A stretch of DNA of 35,236 bases from CAZAEL01 sp964484135 (GCA_964484135.1 CAZAEL010000025.1:1-35236), one strand, 5' to 3'; counted from the stretch's first letter, positions 8,565-16,900 are shown. Notes: generated from the sequence alone by a model not told the origin. A program made the numbers and translations.

Positions 8565-10106
8565 ATGATTTCCTTCTCCGAGAAGGACCTGTCCCGGCTC
8601 GCGCGGCACGGCATTTCCAAAAAGGAGGCCCTGCGCCAAGCGGCCCTCCTCGCCGCCCCGCCGTCGCCCGTGGTCTTGGAGCGGCCCTGCGGACTGGGGA
8701 ACGGCATCCAGAGCCTGACCAAGGGGGACCGGGAGCGGTACGAGGCCTTGCACCGAAAAGCCGCGCAAGGCGGGCGGTTCGGCCAATTCGTGCCCGCCTC
8801 CGGCGCCGCCACCCGCCTGTTCCAGCCGTTGCGGGAGTTTCTGGAGGCGGGGCCCGCGGCCCGGGAAGCGGCGCTGAAAGGCCCGGCGGGTTCGTCCCTC
8901 CGGACGTTCCTGGACAACCTGGGCCGGTTCCCTTTCTTCGAGGACCTGCGGAAGGCGCTGGCCCGCGGGCGGCTGACCCCGCAGGGCCTGCTCAAGAAGG
9001 GGGACCACGAAACCCTGCTCAAGACGATCCTCGACGCGCCGGGGCTGGGTTACGCGGGGATGCCCAAGGGGTTGCTGCCCTGCCACCGGCACGGAAAGGG
9101 CGCGCGCACGCCTTTTGAGGAGCACCTGGCGGACGCGGCGGGCTGCGTGCGGGACGGGGAGGGGGTCTGCCGGCTCCATTTCACGGTCTCCGAGGAACAC
9201 CGGGACCAGTTTCAAAAGGTTTTTCATAAAGTCCGCCCCGCGTACGAGCGGGAGCTGAAGGCGCGGTTCCGGGTCGAATTTTCCGTCCAGAAGAAGGCCA
9301 CGGACACCCTGGCGCTCGGGCCGGACGGCCGGTTGTCCCGCCACCAGGACGGCCGGCTGCGCTTGCGGCCCGGCGGGCACGGCGCCCTGCTGGAGAACCT
9401 GGGGGCCTGGAAGGGCGACCTGGTGTTCATCCGGAACATCGACAACGTGGCGCCGGAGCGGTTGAGGGGGGACGCGCTGTCCTGGCGGAGGGCCCTGGCC
9501 GGATTGCTCGTGGAACTCCAGGAAGAGGTCTTCCGGTGCCTCGGCTGGCTCACGGACCACCCGGAGGACGAGCGGGCCGCGGCGGACGCGCTCCGGTTCC
9601 TGTCGCGGCGGCTGGCCATCGCGGTTCCGGAACGCCTGCAGAACGGCTCCCCGGCCGCCCGCCGCCGGTTCCTGCTCGACAGGCTCAACCGGCCCCTCCG
9701 CGTCTGCGGCATGGTGCGGAACGAAGGGGAGCCGGGCGGAGGGCCCTTCTGGGTGCGGGAAAAAGGGGGGGGAATCTCCCTGCAGATCGTGGAAAGGTCC
9801 CAGGTGTCCGAGGCGCAGAGGGACCTCTTCGAGGAGGCGACGCACTTCAACCCGGTGGACATGGTGTGCGGGCTCCGGGACCGCGACGGCCGGCCTTTTG
9901 ATCTGAAACGTTTCGCGGACCCGGAGGCGGTGTTCATCTCCCGCAAATCCGAGGAAGGCCATGAGCTCCTGGCCCTGGAGCACCCGGGGCTGTGGAACGG
10001 CGGCATGGCGGGCTGGAACACGGTGCTGGTGGAGATCCCTTCGCAGATGTTCCAGCCCATCAAGACCATCAACGACCTGCTGCGGCCCGGCCACCAAGAC
10101 CTATGA
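8565..10106 (+). CDS. DUF4301 family protein (nucleotidyltransferase-like)
   Basis: 513 residues from the ATG at 8565; a GTG at 8544 would add seven residues. I recognise the DUF4301 family by VPASGAATRLFQPL, MPKGLLPCHRHG.ARTPFEEHL, LHFTVSEEHRDQF, KATDTLALGPDGRL, LRPGGHGALLENL, IRNIDNV, LRVCGMVRNEGEPGGGPFWV and the end WNTVLVEIPSQMFQPIKTINDLL. The GAATRL and PKGLLP loops resemble nucleoside-diphosphate-sugar pyrophosphorylases, so a sugar nucleotidyltransferase role is inferred, not shown. The nearby RmlA fits that reading. The gene ends 27 bases before a scaffold gap. Confidence 0.85.
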   Translation: MISFSEKDLSRLARHGISKKEALRQAALLAAPPSPVVLERPCGLGNGIQSLTKGDRERYEALHRKAAQGGRFGQFVPASGAATRLFQPLREFLEAGPAAREAALKGPAGSSLRTFLDNLGRFPFFEDLRKALARGRLTPQGLLKKGDHETLLKTILDAPGLGYAGMPKGLLPCHRHGKGARTPFEEHLADAAGCVRDGEGVCRLHFTVSEEHRDQFQKVFHKVRPAYERELKARFRVEFSVQKKATDTLALGPDGRLSRHQDGRLRLRPGGHGALLENLGAWKGDLVFIRNIDNVAPERLRGDALSWRRALAGLLVELQEEVFRCLGWLTDHPEDERAAADALRFLSRRLAIAVPERLQNGSPAARRRFLLDRLNRPLRVCGMVRNEGEPGGGPFWVREKGGGISLQIVERSQVSEAQRDLFEEATHFNPVDMVCGLRDRDGRPFDLKRFADPEAVFISRKSEEGHELLALEHPGLWNGGMAGWNTVLVEIPSQMFQPIKTINDLLRPGHQDL

Positions 10107-10132
10107 AAACGCGCGGGAAGGCCGAAGAAGGC

Positions 10133-10232
10133 NNNNNNNNNNNNNNNNNNNNNNNNNNNNNNNNNNNNNNNNNNNNNNNNNNNNNNNNNNNNNNNNNNNN
10201 NNNNNNNNNNNNNNNNNNNNNNNNNNNNNNNN
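10133..10232. other. Scaffold gap of 100 N with duplicated flanks
   Basis: Exactly 100 N. The 17 bases on its left (10116-10132) are repeated immediately on its right (10233-10249), which suggests two contigs that really overlap rather than missing sequence. If closed on the overlap, the frame stays open into rfbA. Confidence 0.95.
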
Positions 10233-10291
10233 GGAAGGCCGAAGAAGGCGGACGAAAAGGGACAGACCTTGTCGCATTTCAGGGAGGTTTC

Positions 10292-11161
10292 ATGAAAGGC
10301 ATCATCCTGGCGGGAGGTTCCGGAACGCGCCTCTATCCCCTGACGCGGGGCGTGAGCAAGCAGCTGGTGCCCATCTACGACAAACCCATGATCTATTACC
10401 CGCTGTCCGTGCTGATGCTGGCCGGCATCCGGGACATCCTGATCATCACCACGCCCCACGAACAGGACGGGTTCAAGCGCCTGCTGGAGGACGGGCGGTG
10501 GATCGGGCTGAATCTTTCCTACGCGGCCCAGCCCCGGCCCGAGGGACTGGCACAGGCCTTCCTGATCGGCCGGGATTTCGTGGGCAAGGACCGGGTGGCC
10601 CTGATCCTGGGAGACAACGTTTTCTACGGCCAGGGGCTGCCCCAGATATTGGAAAGCGCCGCGGAAAGGCCCCGAGGGGCCACGGTGTTCGCGTACCAAG
10701 TCAAGGACCCGGAACGCTACGGCGTGGTGGAGCTGGACAAGGCCGGAAAGCCGCTCTCCCTGGAAGAGAAGCCGGCCAAGCCCCGGTCCGCGTACGCGGT
10801 CACGGGCCTCTATTTCTACGACAACCAGGTTTTGGACATCGCCAAGGGGCTGAAGCCCTCGGCCCGGGGCGAGCTGGAGATCAGCGACGTGAACCGCGCC
10901 TATCTGAAGCAAGGCGCCCTGCACGTGGAGAAGCTGGGCCGCGGCGTGGCCTGGCTGGACACGGGCACCCATGAGGCCCTGCTCCAGGCCGCCACCTTCA
11001 TCCAGGTCATCCAGGAGCGGCAGGGGCTCAAGGTGGCCTGCGTGGAAGAGATCGCGTACACCCTGGGGTACATCAACGCGGAACAGGTCCGCGGCCTGGC
11101 CAAACCCATGGAAAAGAACGAATACGGCCAGTATCTCCTGCGGCTGATCCAAACCGCCTAG
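10292..11161 (+). CDS. rfbA: Glucose-1-phosphate thymidylyltransferase
   Basis: Makes dTDP-glucose from dTTP and glucose-1-phosphate, the first step toward dTDP-rhamnose and related envelope sugars. 289 residues, normal for RmlA/RfbA. KGIILAGGSGTRLYPLT is the nucleotide loop, KQLVPIYDKPMIYYPLS follows, then GDNVFYGQGL with the metal-binding Asp, EEKP, VTGLYFYD and LEISDVNRAYL. The ATG at 10292 has AGGGAGG just upstream and gives the family's normal start; the in-frame region before it crosses the gap. No rmlBCD genes are in view. Last rightward gene before the terminus-like region. Confidence 0.95.
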   Translation: MKGIILAGGSGTRLYPLTRGVSKQLVPIYDKPMIYYPLSVLMLAGIRDILIITTPHEQDGFKRLLEDGRWIGLNLSYAAQPRPEGLAQAFLIGRDFVGKDRVALILGDNVFYGQGLPQILESAAERPRGATVFAYQVKDPERYGVVELDKAGKPLSLEEKPAKPRSAYAVTGLYFYDNQVLDIAKGLKPSARGELEISDVNRAYLKQGALHVEKLGRGVAWLDTGTHEALLQAATFIQVIQERQGLKVACVEEIAYTLGYINAEQVRGLAKPMEKNEYGQYLLRLIQTA

Positions 11162-11511
11162 TTCCTTCGGCCGCGTTTTCGAGGCTGTCGGGTTTTTCGG
11201 GACGCGACCTTCCGGCCCTCCGGTTTTTTTCGGCTCACCCGCGCCTTTTTTCTCAAACATCCCGGCTGTTTCTGAAAACCATCCCGCCTCTGCCGGGCCG
11301 TTGCCATGCCCTCAGGTTCAACCATCCCGGCCGCGGACTTTTTTTCCCGCGTCTCCCCCCAAGTTTTTCGCTTTTTTAAGCGTTTTCTCGACGGAAAACG
11401 CACAAAAATGCGATTTTAGGCCCCAAAAACCAGAAAAACATCTCCCTATACGTTAAAAAACGCCTCTATTTTTCAATACAAATTTAACACACTGTTTTGG
11501 GCCCTCACAGC

Positions 11512-11529
11512 CCATGAAGCGCTTCATGG
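11512..11529. repeat. 18-bp perfect palindrome
   Basis: CCATGAAGC followed by its exact complement GCTTCATGG. Its right half (TTCATGG) recurs at 11713-11719. A protein-binding site is possible; none is known. Confidence 0.85.
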
Positions 11530-12080
11530 TGTTTTTGAAAAGCCTGTTTTTGGGTCCGCGGAAAAGCCGAGTCGCGGCCCGTGGCTCCATGGTCTTTTCA
11601 AAACAGGGACTTTTGACGGTCGGTCCGGCCCAGGATCCGCCCAAAGATCTTCCGTGGTTTTTGGGGGCCGCCCCGTTTGGGGGTGGAGGATGGTCCCAGG
11701 TGGGCGGGGTCTTTCATGGTCTTTTTGGGGAGCGCCCTGGTCCGGCTGAAAGTTGCCTGATTTTGGCCGGAGGCGGGACCTTGGGCCGGCCGGAACAGGG
11801 GTCAGGGCAGGGGCCGGCCCCGGGCCTTTTTGTGGTCTTTTTCGCAAAGGGTCTCTGAAGCCGGGAAGAGGCCCTTTGAACGGACGTTTTCCGCCATCAA
11901 AAATCCGAAGCCAAAACTTTGGGGAAAATTCCCAAAAAATTTTGCCCAAAAACGACCGCCAAGATTATATTTATAAACCAATTTATTATACATAAGTTTA
12001 AATATGTTGATAATCAATAATTTATAAAATATATATAAGATGGATTATCGATAAAACAAACGGCGGTGGTTTGGCTATTA

Positions 12081-12108
12081 ACTTAACATAATATATATTA
12101 TCAGAAGT
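12081..12108. other. dif: dif-like XerC/XerD recombination site
   Basis: Read on the minus strand: XerC-side arm ACTTCTGATAA, central hexamer TATATA, XerD-side arm TTATGTTAAGT, the 11-6-11 layout of bacterial dif. The XerD arm matches E. coli dif at 10 of 11 bases. Against B. subtilis dif as I remember it, 23 of 28 bases agree, including the whole central hexamer. It would be the site where chromosome dimers are resolved at division with FtsK. Gene direction switches at this point, which supports a chromosomal rather than a mobile dif. Confidence 0.82.
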
Positions 12109-12393
12109 TATATCCTGGAAAACAAAGGGGTTGTTTTGGAAGGGCGCGGGCCGGGTTGAATAGGAATTTTCGGAGAAGGGGCCCTTGGAAAGACCGCTTT
12201 TAAGGGGTTCTCAGAGGCTGGGTTTGTGAGGGGCTTTGTTGCGCCGGAAAAGGGCTGAAAACCCTTCTGCAGGTCCTCGCTGGCCTATGTTGCGGAGAGC
12301 AAAGGATTTGGGATGGGAGGCCATTGGGGAAGATCAAGCAGGAACAAAGGGGATGGCCGGGGGCGCCGGGAACCTCCCAGGGGCCTTAAAAAA

Positions 12394-13200
12394 TCAGCGG
12401 TTCAGGAAAAGGGAATAACCGAGAACCAGGGTACGGGTGCCTTCGTCCCCCAGGTTCAGGGACAGGTCCCAACTGCCCCCGCGCTGGTACAGGTTCAGGC
12501 CTCCCACCACGTTGAATTCGTTTTCGGTGTCGAAGCCAGGGCCGCTGATGACCGTGATCCCCCCGCCCAGGTTGTAGCCCCAATGGGTGTCCGGCACGCG
12601 GAACAGAGCCCGGCCCAGCGCGCCGAGCGAGGTCAGTTTGACCTTGGGGGCCGGCCCGGTGGAGGTGCTGTTGAAGGTGAAGGCCGCGTCGTACCGGTCG
12701 CGGAAAAGCGTGGTGCCCAGCCGCACGTTGAACCCGTGGGAGGACCCGATGTCCCCCCCGGACACGGCCTGGCCGCCCAGGAAAAGGAACCATTTGCCCC
12801 AGGGCGAGGATTCCTGCACCCAGGGGAAGCTCCCGTCGTCCCATCGGTCCACCAGGGAGACCCGTTCCCGCCCGGTCTTGGGGTCCCTTTTCCCCCGCCA
12901 GATCCAGCCGCCGTACCGCCAGCGGACCTCCATCAGCAGGGGGTCGCCGGGAGAGGCCCGCCGCCAGTCCGCGGCCAGCTCCGCCAGCGCCGCTTTCTTT
13001 TCCGGAAGCCTGGCCCCCAGGAAAGCGTCCGTGGCCTTGACGCGCAGTTGGCCCGCGCCACCCAAGGCCGGTTCCGCGAAATAGGAGGCGTGCTTGTCCC
13101 AGGCGTCCCGCAGGGCCGCCATGTCGGGCGAGGCGCGGAGCGGAAGGGCCGGCGCCAGGAGCGTCAGCGCCAGGGCCAGGATCAGGTTCCTGGCCCTCAT
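12394..13200 (-). CDS. Exported outer-membrane beta-barrel-like protein
   Basis: 268 residues. Signal peptide about 1-23 (basic start, ALALTLLAPALPLRA). Residues 25-100 are polar and helical. From about 135 the chain alternates polar and hydrophobic residues as in beta-barrels (FNVRLGTTLFRDRYDAAFTFN, WGYNLGGGITVISG, WDLSLNLGDEGTRTLVLGYSLFL). The barrel part resembles that of the preceding operon gene, so the two are probably paralogous there. ATG overlaps the preceding stop (ATGA). Last gene of the four-gene operon. Family not recognised. Confidence 0.68.
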   Translation of the reverse strand: MRARNLILALALTLLAPALPLRASPDMAALRDAWDKHASYFAEPALGGAGQLRVKATDAFLGARLPEKKAALAELAADWRRASPGDPLLMEVRWRYGGWIWRGKRDPKTGRERVSLVDRWDDGSFPWVQESSPWGKWFLFLGGQAVSGGDIGSSHGFNVRLGTTLFRDRYDAAFTFNSTSTGPAPKVKLTSLGALGRALFRVPDTHWGYNLGGGITVISGPGFDTENEFNVVGGLNLYQRGGSWDLSLNLGDEGTRTLVLGYSLFLNR

Positions 13201-14351
13201 CGGGAGCCCCCGAAGTACGCGGTGTATCCCAGGGAAACGGTGCTGGTTTTCTTCAGGCGGCCCGCCACGCCGTATTCGTAGAAAAGGTCGAAGCTCCCGC
13301 TTTCCTGGACCCAGCTCAGGCCGGGCGACGCCACGAGGGAGGTCTTCCGGCTGGGCCGGGGCTGATAGTCCACGCGGGCGCCGAAAGTTCCGTTCAGGGG
13401 CGCGGGCACGGGCAGGGGCTGGTGGTACCGGCCCGCCAGGCCGGCGGAGGCGCCGCGGTATTTTTTGGGGATGTTTCCCCCCGTGTACCCGGCCGTGAGG
13501 CTGGCGTCGAACCGGTTGGTGAAGAACTTTCCCAGGCGGCCGTTCACGTTGGAGACGGTGTTCTGAGAGGTGCGGTTGATGTTGCCGCCCAAAAAGGCCA
13601 GGTACCGGCCCTTCAGCGCGAGGTTGGCTTTTCGCGCGGGAGGCAGGGAGGAAGGCGGGGCCTGGGGCCGGGACTCAAGCTCCCGCTGGTGCGCCTGGAA
13701 CGTTTTCCGTTTTTCCTCCGGCATGGCCGCGCCCTCCAGGTCCAGGGAGCGGGCCACGGCGCGGGCCGCCTTGCGGTACGCGCCGATTTTTTCCAGGGCG
13801 ATGGCATAGCCCGCGTACACCCGGGGCTCGTCCGGACGGGCGGCGGCCAGTTTTTGGAACCGGTCCACGGCCGTGTAGTACCGCTTCTGCACCAGCAGGC
13901 TGTTGGCCATGAGAAGGTCGGTCTGGAAATCCGGTTTGGCCTCGGCCGCGGACGGCGTCGGCGCGGACGGGGCGCCGTCGCGGAACCGGGCGGGCCGGAC
14001 CGACTGGACCGCCAGCTCCCGGGCCACGTCCGCCTGGCCCAGGCGTTCGAACACCTTGGCCGCGAAAAAATTCACGGCCCCGCTGGCCGCGGGGTTGTTC
14101 TCCTGCAGGGCCAGGGCCTGGTCCAGGTGGCCGAGGGCCAGGTCCTGGAACCCGGCCAGGGCCAGGGCGTGGGCGTATTCGGCGGCGAGCTCCGGGCTTT
14201 TGGTGAGGCGCAGGCGGCCGTAGGACACCAGCGCCTCTCCGTGGCGGCCCTGCCGGGACTCTTCGCGGGCCCGGCGCAGGCCGGCCAGGGCCGGGGCGGT
14301 CCACAGCGCGCCCAGGGCCAGGATCAGGAGGAAGCGGGCCCGCGTTTTCAA
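13197..14351 (-). CDS. Exported TPR-repeat plus beta-barrel protein
   Basis: 384 residues from a TTG that overlaps the previous stop as TTGA. Signal peptide about 1-20 (LLILALGALWTAPALA). Helical TPR-like repeats cover about 25-225 (REESRQGRHGEALVSYGRLRL, AALAGF-type turns, VDRFQKLAAARPDEPRVYAGYAIALEKIGAYRKAARA). A Pro-rich linker precedes a beta-rich C-terminal half (LALKGRYLAFLGG to VSLGYTAYFGG) typical of outer-membrane strands. The domain order recalls YaiO/PgaA-type proteins, where periplasmic TPRs feed an outer-membrane pore, but the barrel is short. A part in exporting or holding the upstream secreted protein is inferred. Confidence 0.7.
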   Translation of the reverse strand: MKTRARFLLILALGALWTAPALAGLRRAREESRQGRHGEALVSYGRLRLTKSPELAAEYAHALALAGFQDLALGHLDQALALQENNPAASGAVNFFAAKVFERLGQADVARELAVQSVRPARFRDGAPSAPTPSAAEAKPDFQTDLLMANSLLVQKRYYTAVDRFQKLAAARPDEPRVYAGYAIALEKIGAYRKAARAVARSLDLEGAAMPEEKRKTFQAHQRELESRPQAPPSSLPPARKANLALKGRYLAFLGGNINRTSQNTVSNVNGRLGKFFTNRFDASLTAGYTGGNIPKKYRGASAGLAGRYHQPLPVPAPLNGTFGARVDYQPRPSRKTSLVASPGLSWVQESGSFDLFYEYGVAGRLKKTSTVSLGYTAYFGGSR

Positions 14352-15253
14352 GAGGCGGCCTTCTTTTCGGGGTTGAGGCCGGCGAAGCGCTGCAGCCCTT
14401 CGATGCGCAGGAGGCCCTGGCCCTTGTCCAGCAGCACGTAGAGCCGGCTGTTTTTGAGGCGGATGCGGAGGTTGGGGCCGCTCATGAACTGGTATTGGAG
14501 CCCCTTCTTGAAGAAACCGAGACCCGAGGCCGTGGCGTAGAAGAACCCGGCGTTGGGCGCGTGGACGAACTCCCGGATGGGCTCCGTGGGGTGGGCGAAC
14601 ACCGGCTCCAAAGTTTTGGCCTTGAGGTCCACCTGGGCCACCACCCGCCCCATCGCCACCCAGGCCCGGTTCCCTCCGCCGGCCACGTGGTTCACCGGGG
14701 CGTCGCTTTCCAAAATTTTCCGCACCGAGGCCACCCGGTTTTTGACCTCGATGTACACCACCTCGTGTTTTTGGGTCTTGGCGTTCAGTCCCGCGAGGAA
14801 AAGGCCGCGGCGTCCGCCGGGGAACAGGCGGTAGTTCCGCCCCGGCAGCTCGATCAAAGGCTTGAAGGCGGTCCTTATCAGGCGTTCGGGCCGGCCTTTG
14901 ACCGCCACGCCCGTCAGGAACCCCAGGCTCCTGCCGTTGGTCACCAGGAAGGCGTTGTCGCCGGTCCAGGCGAACTGCTGGAAGGGCTCGTCCGTGACGA
15001 AGATCACGCCCTTGAGGGGGTTGGCGATGGACCGCCCCTTGACCCCGAACCAGGGGTCGCCCGCCTTGTCCACGTCGAAGATCTCGGGCCGCGCCGGGTT
15101 TTTCGGGGACGGCGGCAGGACCCATCCGACCTTCACCGCCTGGCGGGGGATGAGGAGCTCCACGTCCTTGGGCAGGGGCCGGTCCGGGGCCGCGGCCGCG
15201 AACAGGCCGGCCGCGGTTCCCAAAAGGACCGCCGGCAGGAGGGTCTTCTTCAT
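14348..15253 (-). CDS. Exported protein, probably beta-propeller-like
   Basis: 301 residues. Signal peptide about 1-20 (KKTLLPAVLLGTAAGLFAAA). The mature part repeats short beta units with Gly and aromatic turns (FDVDKAGDPWFGVKG, GVIFVTDEPFQQFAWTGDNAFLVTNGRSLGFL, NRAWVAMGRVVAQVDL, AGFFYATASGLGFFKKG), the style of a WD/NHL-like propeller. No Cys in the mature chain. It starts one base after the stop of the 519-residue protein and overlaps the next start, so all four are one transcript. No specific family recognised; a periplasmic binding or scaffold role is inferred. Confidence 0.65.
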   Translation of the reverse strand: MKKTLLPAVLLGTAAGLFAAAAPDRPLPKDVELLIPRQAVKVGWVLPPSPKNPARPEIFDVDKAGDPWFGVKGRSIANPLKGVIFVTDEPFQQFAWTGDNAFLVTNGRSLGFLTGVAVKGRPERLIRTAFKPLIELPGRNYRLFPGGRRGLFLAGLNAKTQKHEVVYIEVKNRVASVRKILESDAPVNHVAGGGNRAWVAMGRVVAQVDLKAKTLEPVFAHPTEPIREFVHAPNAGFFYATASGLGFFKKGLQYQFMSGPNLRIRLKNSRLYVLLDKGQGLLRIEGLQRFAGLNPEKKAAS

Positions 15254-15254
15254 G

Positions 15255-16814
15255 TCACCGCTTGCCGGCCGGCCACCGCGGCTCGTCGGGGTGCATGCCC
15301 TTGGGCAGGCCCGTGTCCGCGTGGTTGTCCTTGGCCTTGAAGACCGTGCTCACCAGGCCGTTGACCGCGGCGGACCCGGTTTTCTTGACGCCCTCCGCGG
15401 CCGCGTCCGCCGCCTGCCCCAGGGCGAAATCTTCCAGGGTCTTCTTGAAGACCTTGCGGGCGGCCTCCAGGTCCCCGCCCTCCTTGGAGACCTGCAGGAG
15501 CTTGTCCTTGACCGCCCCCGCGAACTTTTCTCCCTGCTTGACCATGTCCGTGCCCGCGTCCCAGGCGGCTTTGGCCATGTCGCCCGCCAGCTCCACCTCC
15601 ACCAGCTCGCCCAGGGCGCCGCTCACGTTGTCCTTGAACTCCCCCCAGGTGAACTCCTTGATCTCGCTGTCGGCCTGGCCCGCGCGCTCGCGCACGCGGC
15701 CGTCCAGTTCTTTTTCCAGGGCGTCCATCCGGCCCGGGGAGCCGTACGCGGCCGCCTCCGCGGCCTGGGAGGCCCCGGACAGCCCGATGTCCGCCAGATC
15801 GGTCACAAAGGGTTTCAGGATGCCTTGGGCGCTTTCCACACGGTCCGTCACGTCCTTGAGCCCGGTTTTTTCCAGGAGGGAGTCCTTGAGGCTTCCGGCC
15901 TCGCCCTTGGCCTTGTCCCACAGGCTGTCCTTGAGCTTTTCCAGGAGGGATTTTTCGTCGGGCGCCTGGACCTCGGCCCGCTCCGGGTACAGGACCGGGA
16001 TCCCGTCCATGACCAGGGACCCGCCGGTTTTCTCCCGCAGGCGCTGGCGGGCCAGCTCCTCCAGGGTCACATACTGGCCGGCGGCCAGGCCCGCGCCGGT
16101 CTCGCGCATCTGGAGCTTGGCCAAAAAGCCGCCGCTCTCCAGGTCGGCCATGTATTCGTTCTCGAATTTGGCGGTGGTGGGCGGCGGCCTGGACACCCCG
16201 CCGCCGAAGGGCGAGGCGAAGGGGCTCTTGGCCAGCTCCGCCGGCGTTTCGCCCGCGCCGAAGCGTTCCCGGCGCCGGCGGTTGTCGTCCAGATAGTTCT
16301 GGAACCGCTGTTGGGAGGCGGCGATCCAGTCTTCGAGGGAGGTGGTGTAGTGGCGGGTGAAAAAAGCGTCGCCGTACCCCGTGCCCATGAGGGACACGTC
16401 GCCCAGGTTGTTGAACCCGCCGGCGATGTGCTCGTACGGGCTGTCCCGCAGGAGGCTCCCGGGGGGCAGGTACTCGGAGCCCGGGATCTCGATGGGGAGG
16501 TCGGAGGTCCCGCTTCCGCCGCCGGTCCCCCCGCCTCCGCCTGTGTCCGCCACGAAGACGCAGGCCGTGGTGGCGTATCCCGCGGTGCAGCACCCCTGGT
16601 CGGTGCAGCCGGTGGCGCTGATGTTGTCCACCTGGATCCGGAGGGCCTCGCAGGTGCCCTGGTCCGGAATGTTCGGCGGGATGGGCGGCAGGTTGACGGA
16701 CGGCGGGCTGGCGCAACTTCCTTCCAGGGTGAGCTGGTAACCGAAGGTCCAGCCGGCCCGGGCCTTTGCCGGGACGATCCCCAGCGCCAGGAGCAGAAGG
16801 AGCTTTTTCGCCAT
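15255..16814 (-). CDS. Exported Cys-rich, helix-rich protein of unknown function
   Basis: 519 residues. Signal peptide about 1-20. A mature N-terminal domain has six Cys (34, 55, 70, 75, 76, 85), an even number suited to disulfides in the periplasm or outside, then a Gly-rich linker (about 92-101). The remaining ~400 residues are charged, amphipathic helices with recurring LKDSL and GLKD-type turns and no membrane span. This reads like a secreted structural or effector-like protein. First gene of the operon, with a promoter so close that the message is predicted leaderless. Divergent from an XRE regulator with paired operators between them. Family not recognised. Confidence 0.7.
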   Translation of the reverse strand: MAKKLLLLLALGIVPAKARAGWTFGYQLTLEGSCASPPSVNLPPIPPNIPDQGTCEALRIQVDNISATGCTDQGCCTAGYATTACVFVADTGGGGGTGGGSGTSDLPIEIPGSEYLPPGSLLRDSPYEHIAGGFNNLGDVSLMGTGYGDAFFTRHYTTSLEDWIAASQQRFQNYLDDNRRRRERFGAGETPAELAKSPFASPFGGGVSRPPPTTAKFENEYMADLESGGFLAKLQMRETGAGLAAGQYVTLEELARQRLREKTGGSLVMDGIPVLYPERAEVQAPDEKSLLEKLKDSLWDKAKGEAGSLKDSLLEKTGLKDVTDRVESAQGILKPFVTDLADIGLSGASQAAEAAAYGSPGRMDALEKELDGRVRERAGQADSEIKEFTWGEFKDNVSGALGELVEVELAGDMAKAAWDAGTDMVKQGEKFAGAVKDKLLQVSKEGGDLEAARKVFKKTLEDFALGQAADAAAEGVKKTGSAAVNGLVSTVFKAKDNHADTGLPKGMHPDEPRWPAGKR

Positions 16815-16820
16815 GCCTAG

Positions 16821-16849
16821 ATATTACGGAAAAGCCCGGGTTTTGGCAA
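16821..16849 (-). promoter_or_regulatory. Promoter of the four-gene secreted operon
   Basis: Minus strand TTGCCA (16844-16849), 17-base spacer, TAATAT (16821-16826), then six bases to the ATG at 16814. Transcription should begin at about the start codon. No ribosome site can fit. Confidence 0.6.
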
Positions 16850-16900
16850 GGACGCGCGCGCTCCGCGGCGCGGTCCGACGGGGAAGGGCTGGCGGGAAGC

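Larger units (their letters stand above)
11162..12393. other. 1.2-kb gene-free region between convergent gene blocks, probable replication terminus
   Basis: No open frame here has family features, a ribosome site or normal codon use. 11162-11500 is C/T-rich with three CATCCCG copies (11258, 11280, 11323). 11520-11960 is G/T-rich and carries a polar repeat, CATGGTSTTTT, at 11525, 11588 and 11715, with a shortened copy (TGGTCTTTTT) at 11833. 11960-12130 is strongly AT-rich, unlike the rest of the window, and includes a dif-like site. 12130-12390 is G-rich. Genes on both sides point into this region. Confidence 0.7.

Noticed and set aside
4181..11260. Very long minus-strand open frames (about 1000 codons) opposite the rightward genes
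   Set aside because: GC-rich coding DNA leaves the opposite strand open. Their products are low-complexity Gln/Gly/Arg/Pro and match no family, while the plus genes do.
11960..12130. AT-rich island as a replication origin
   Set aside because: Genes converge here rather than diverge, no dnaA/dnaN nearby and no clear DnaA-box cluster; the dif-like site explains it better.
11453..12418. Several short frames in the terminus-like region
   Set aside because: Low-complexity products, no ribosome sites, codon use unlike the neighbours.
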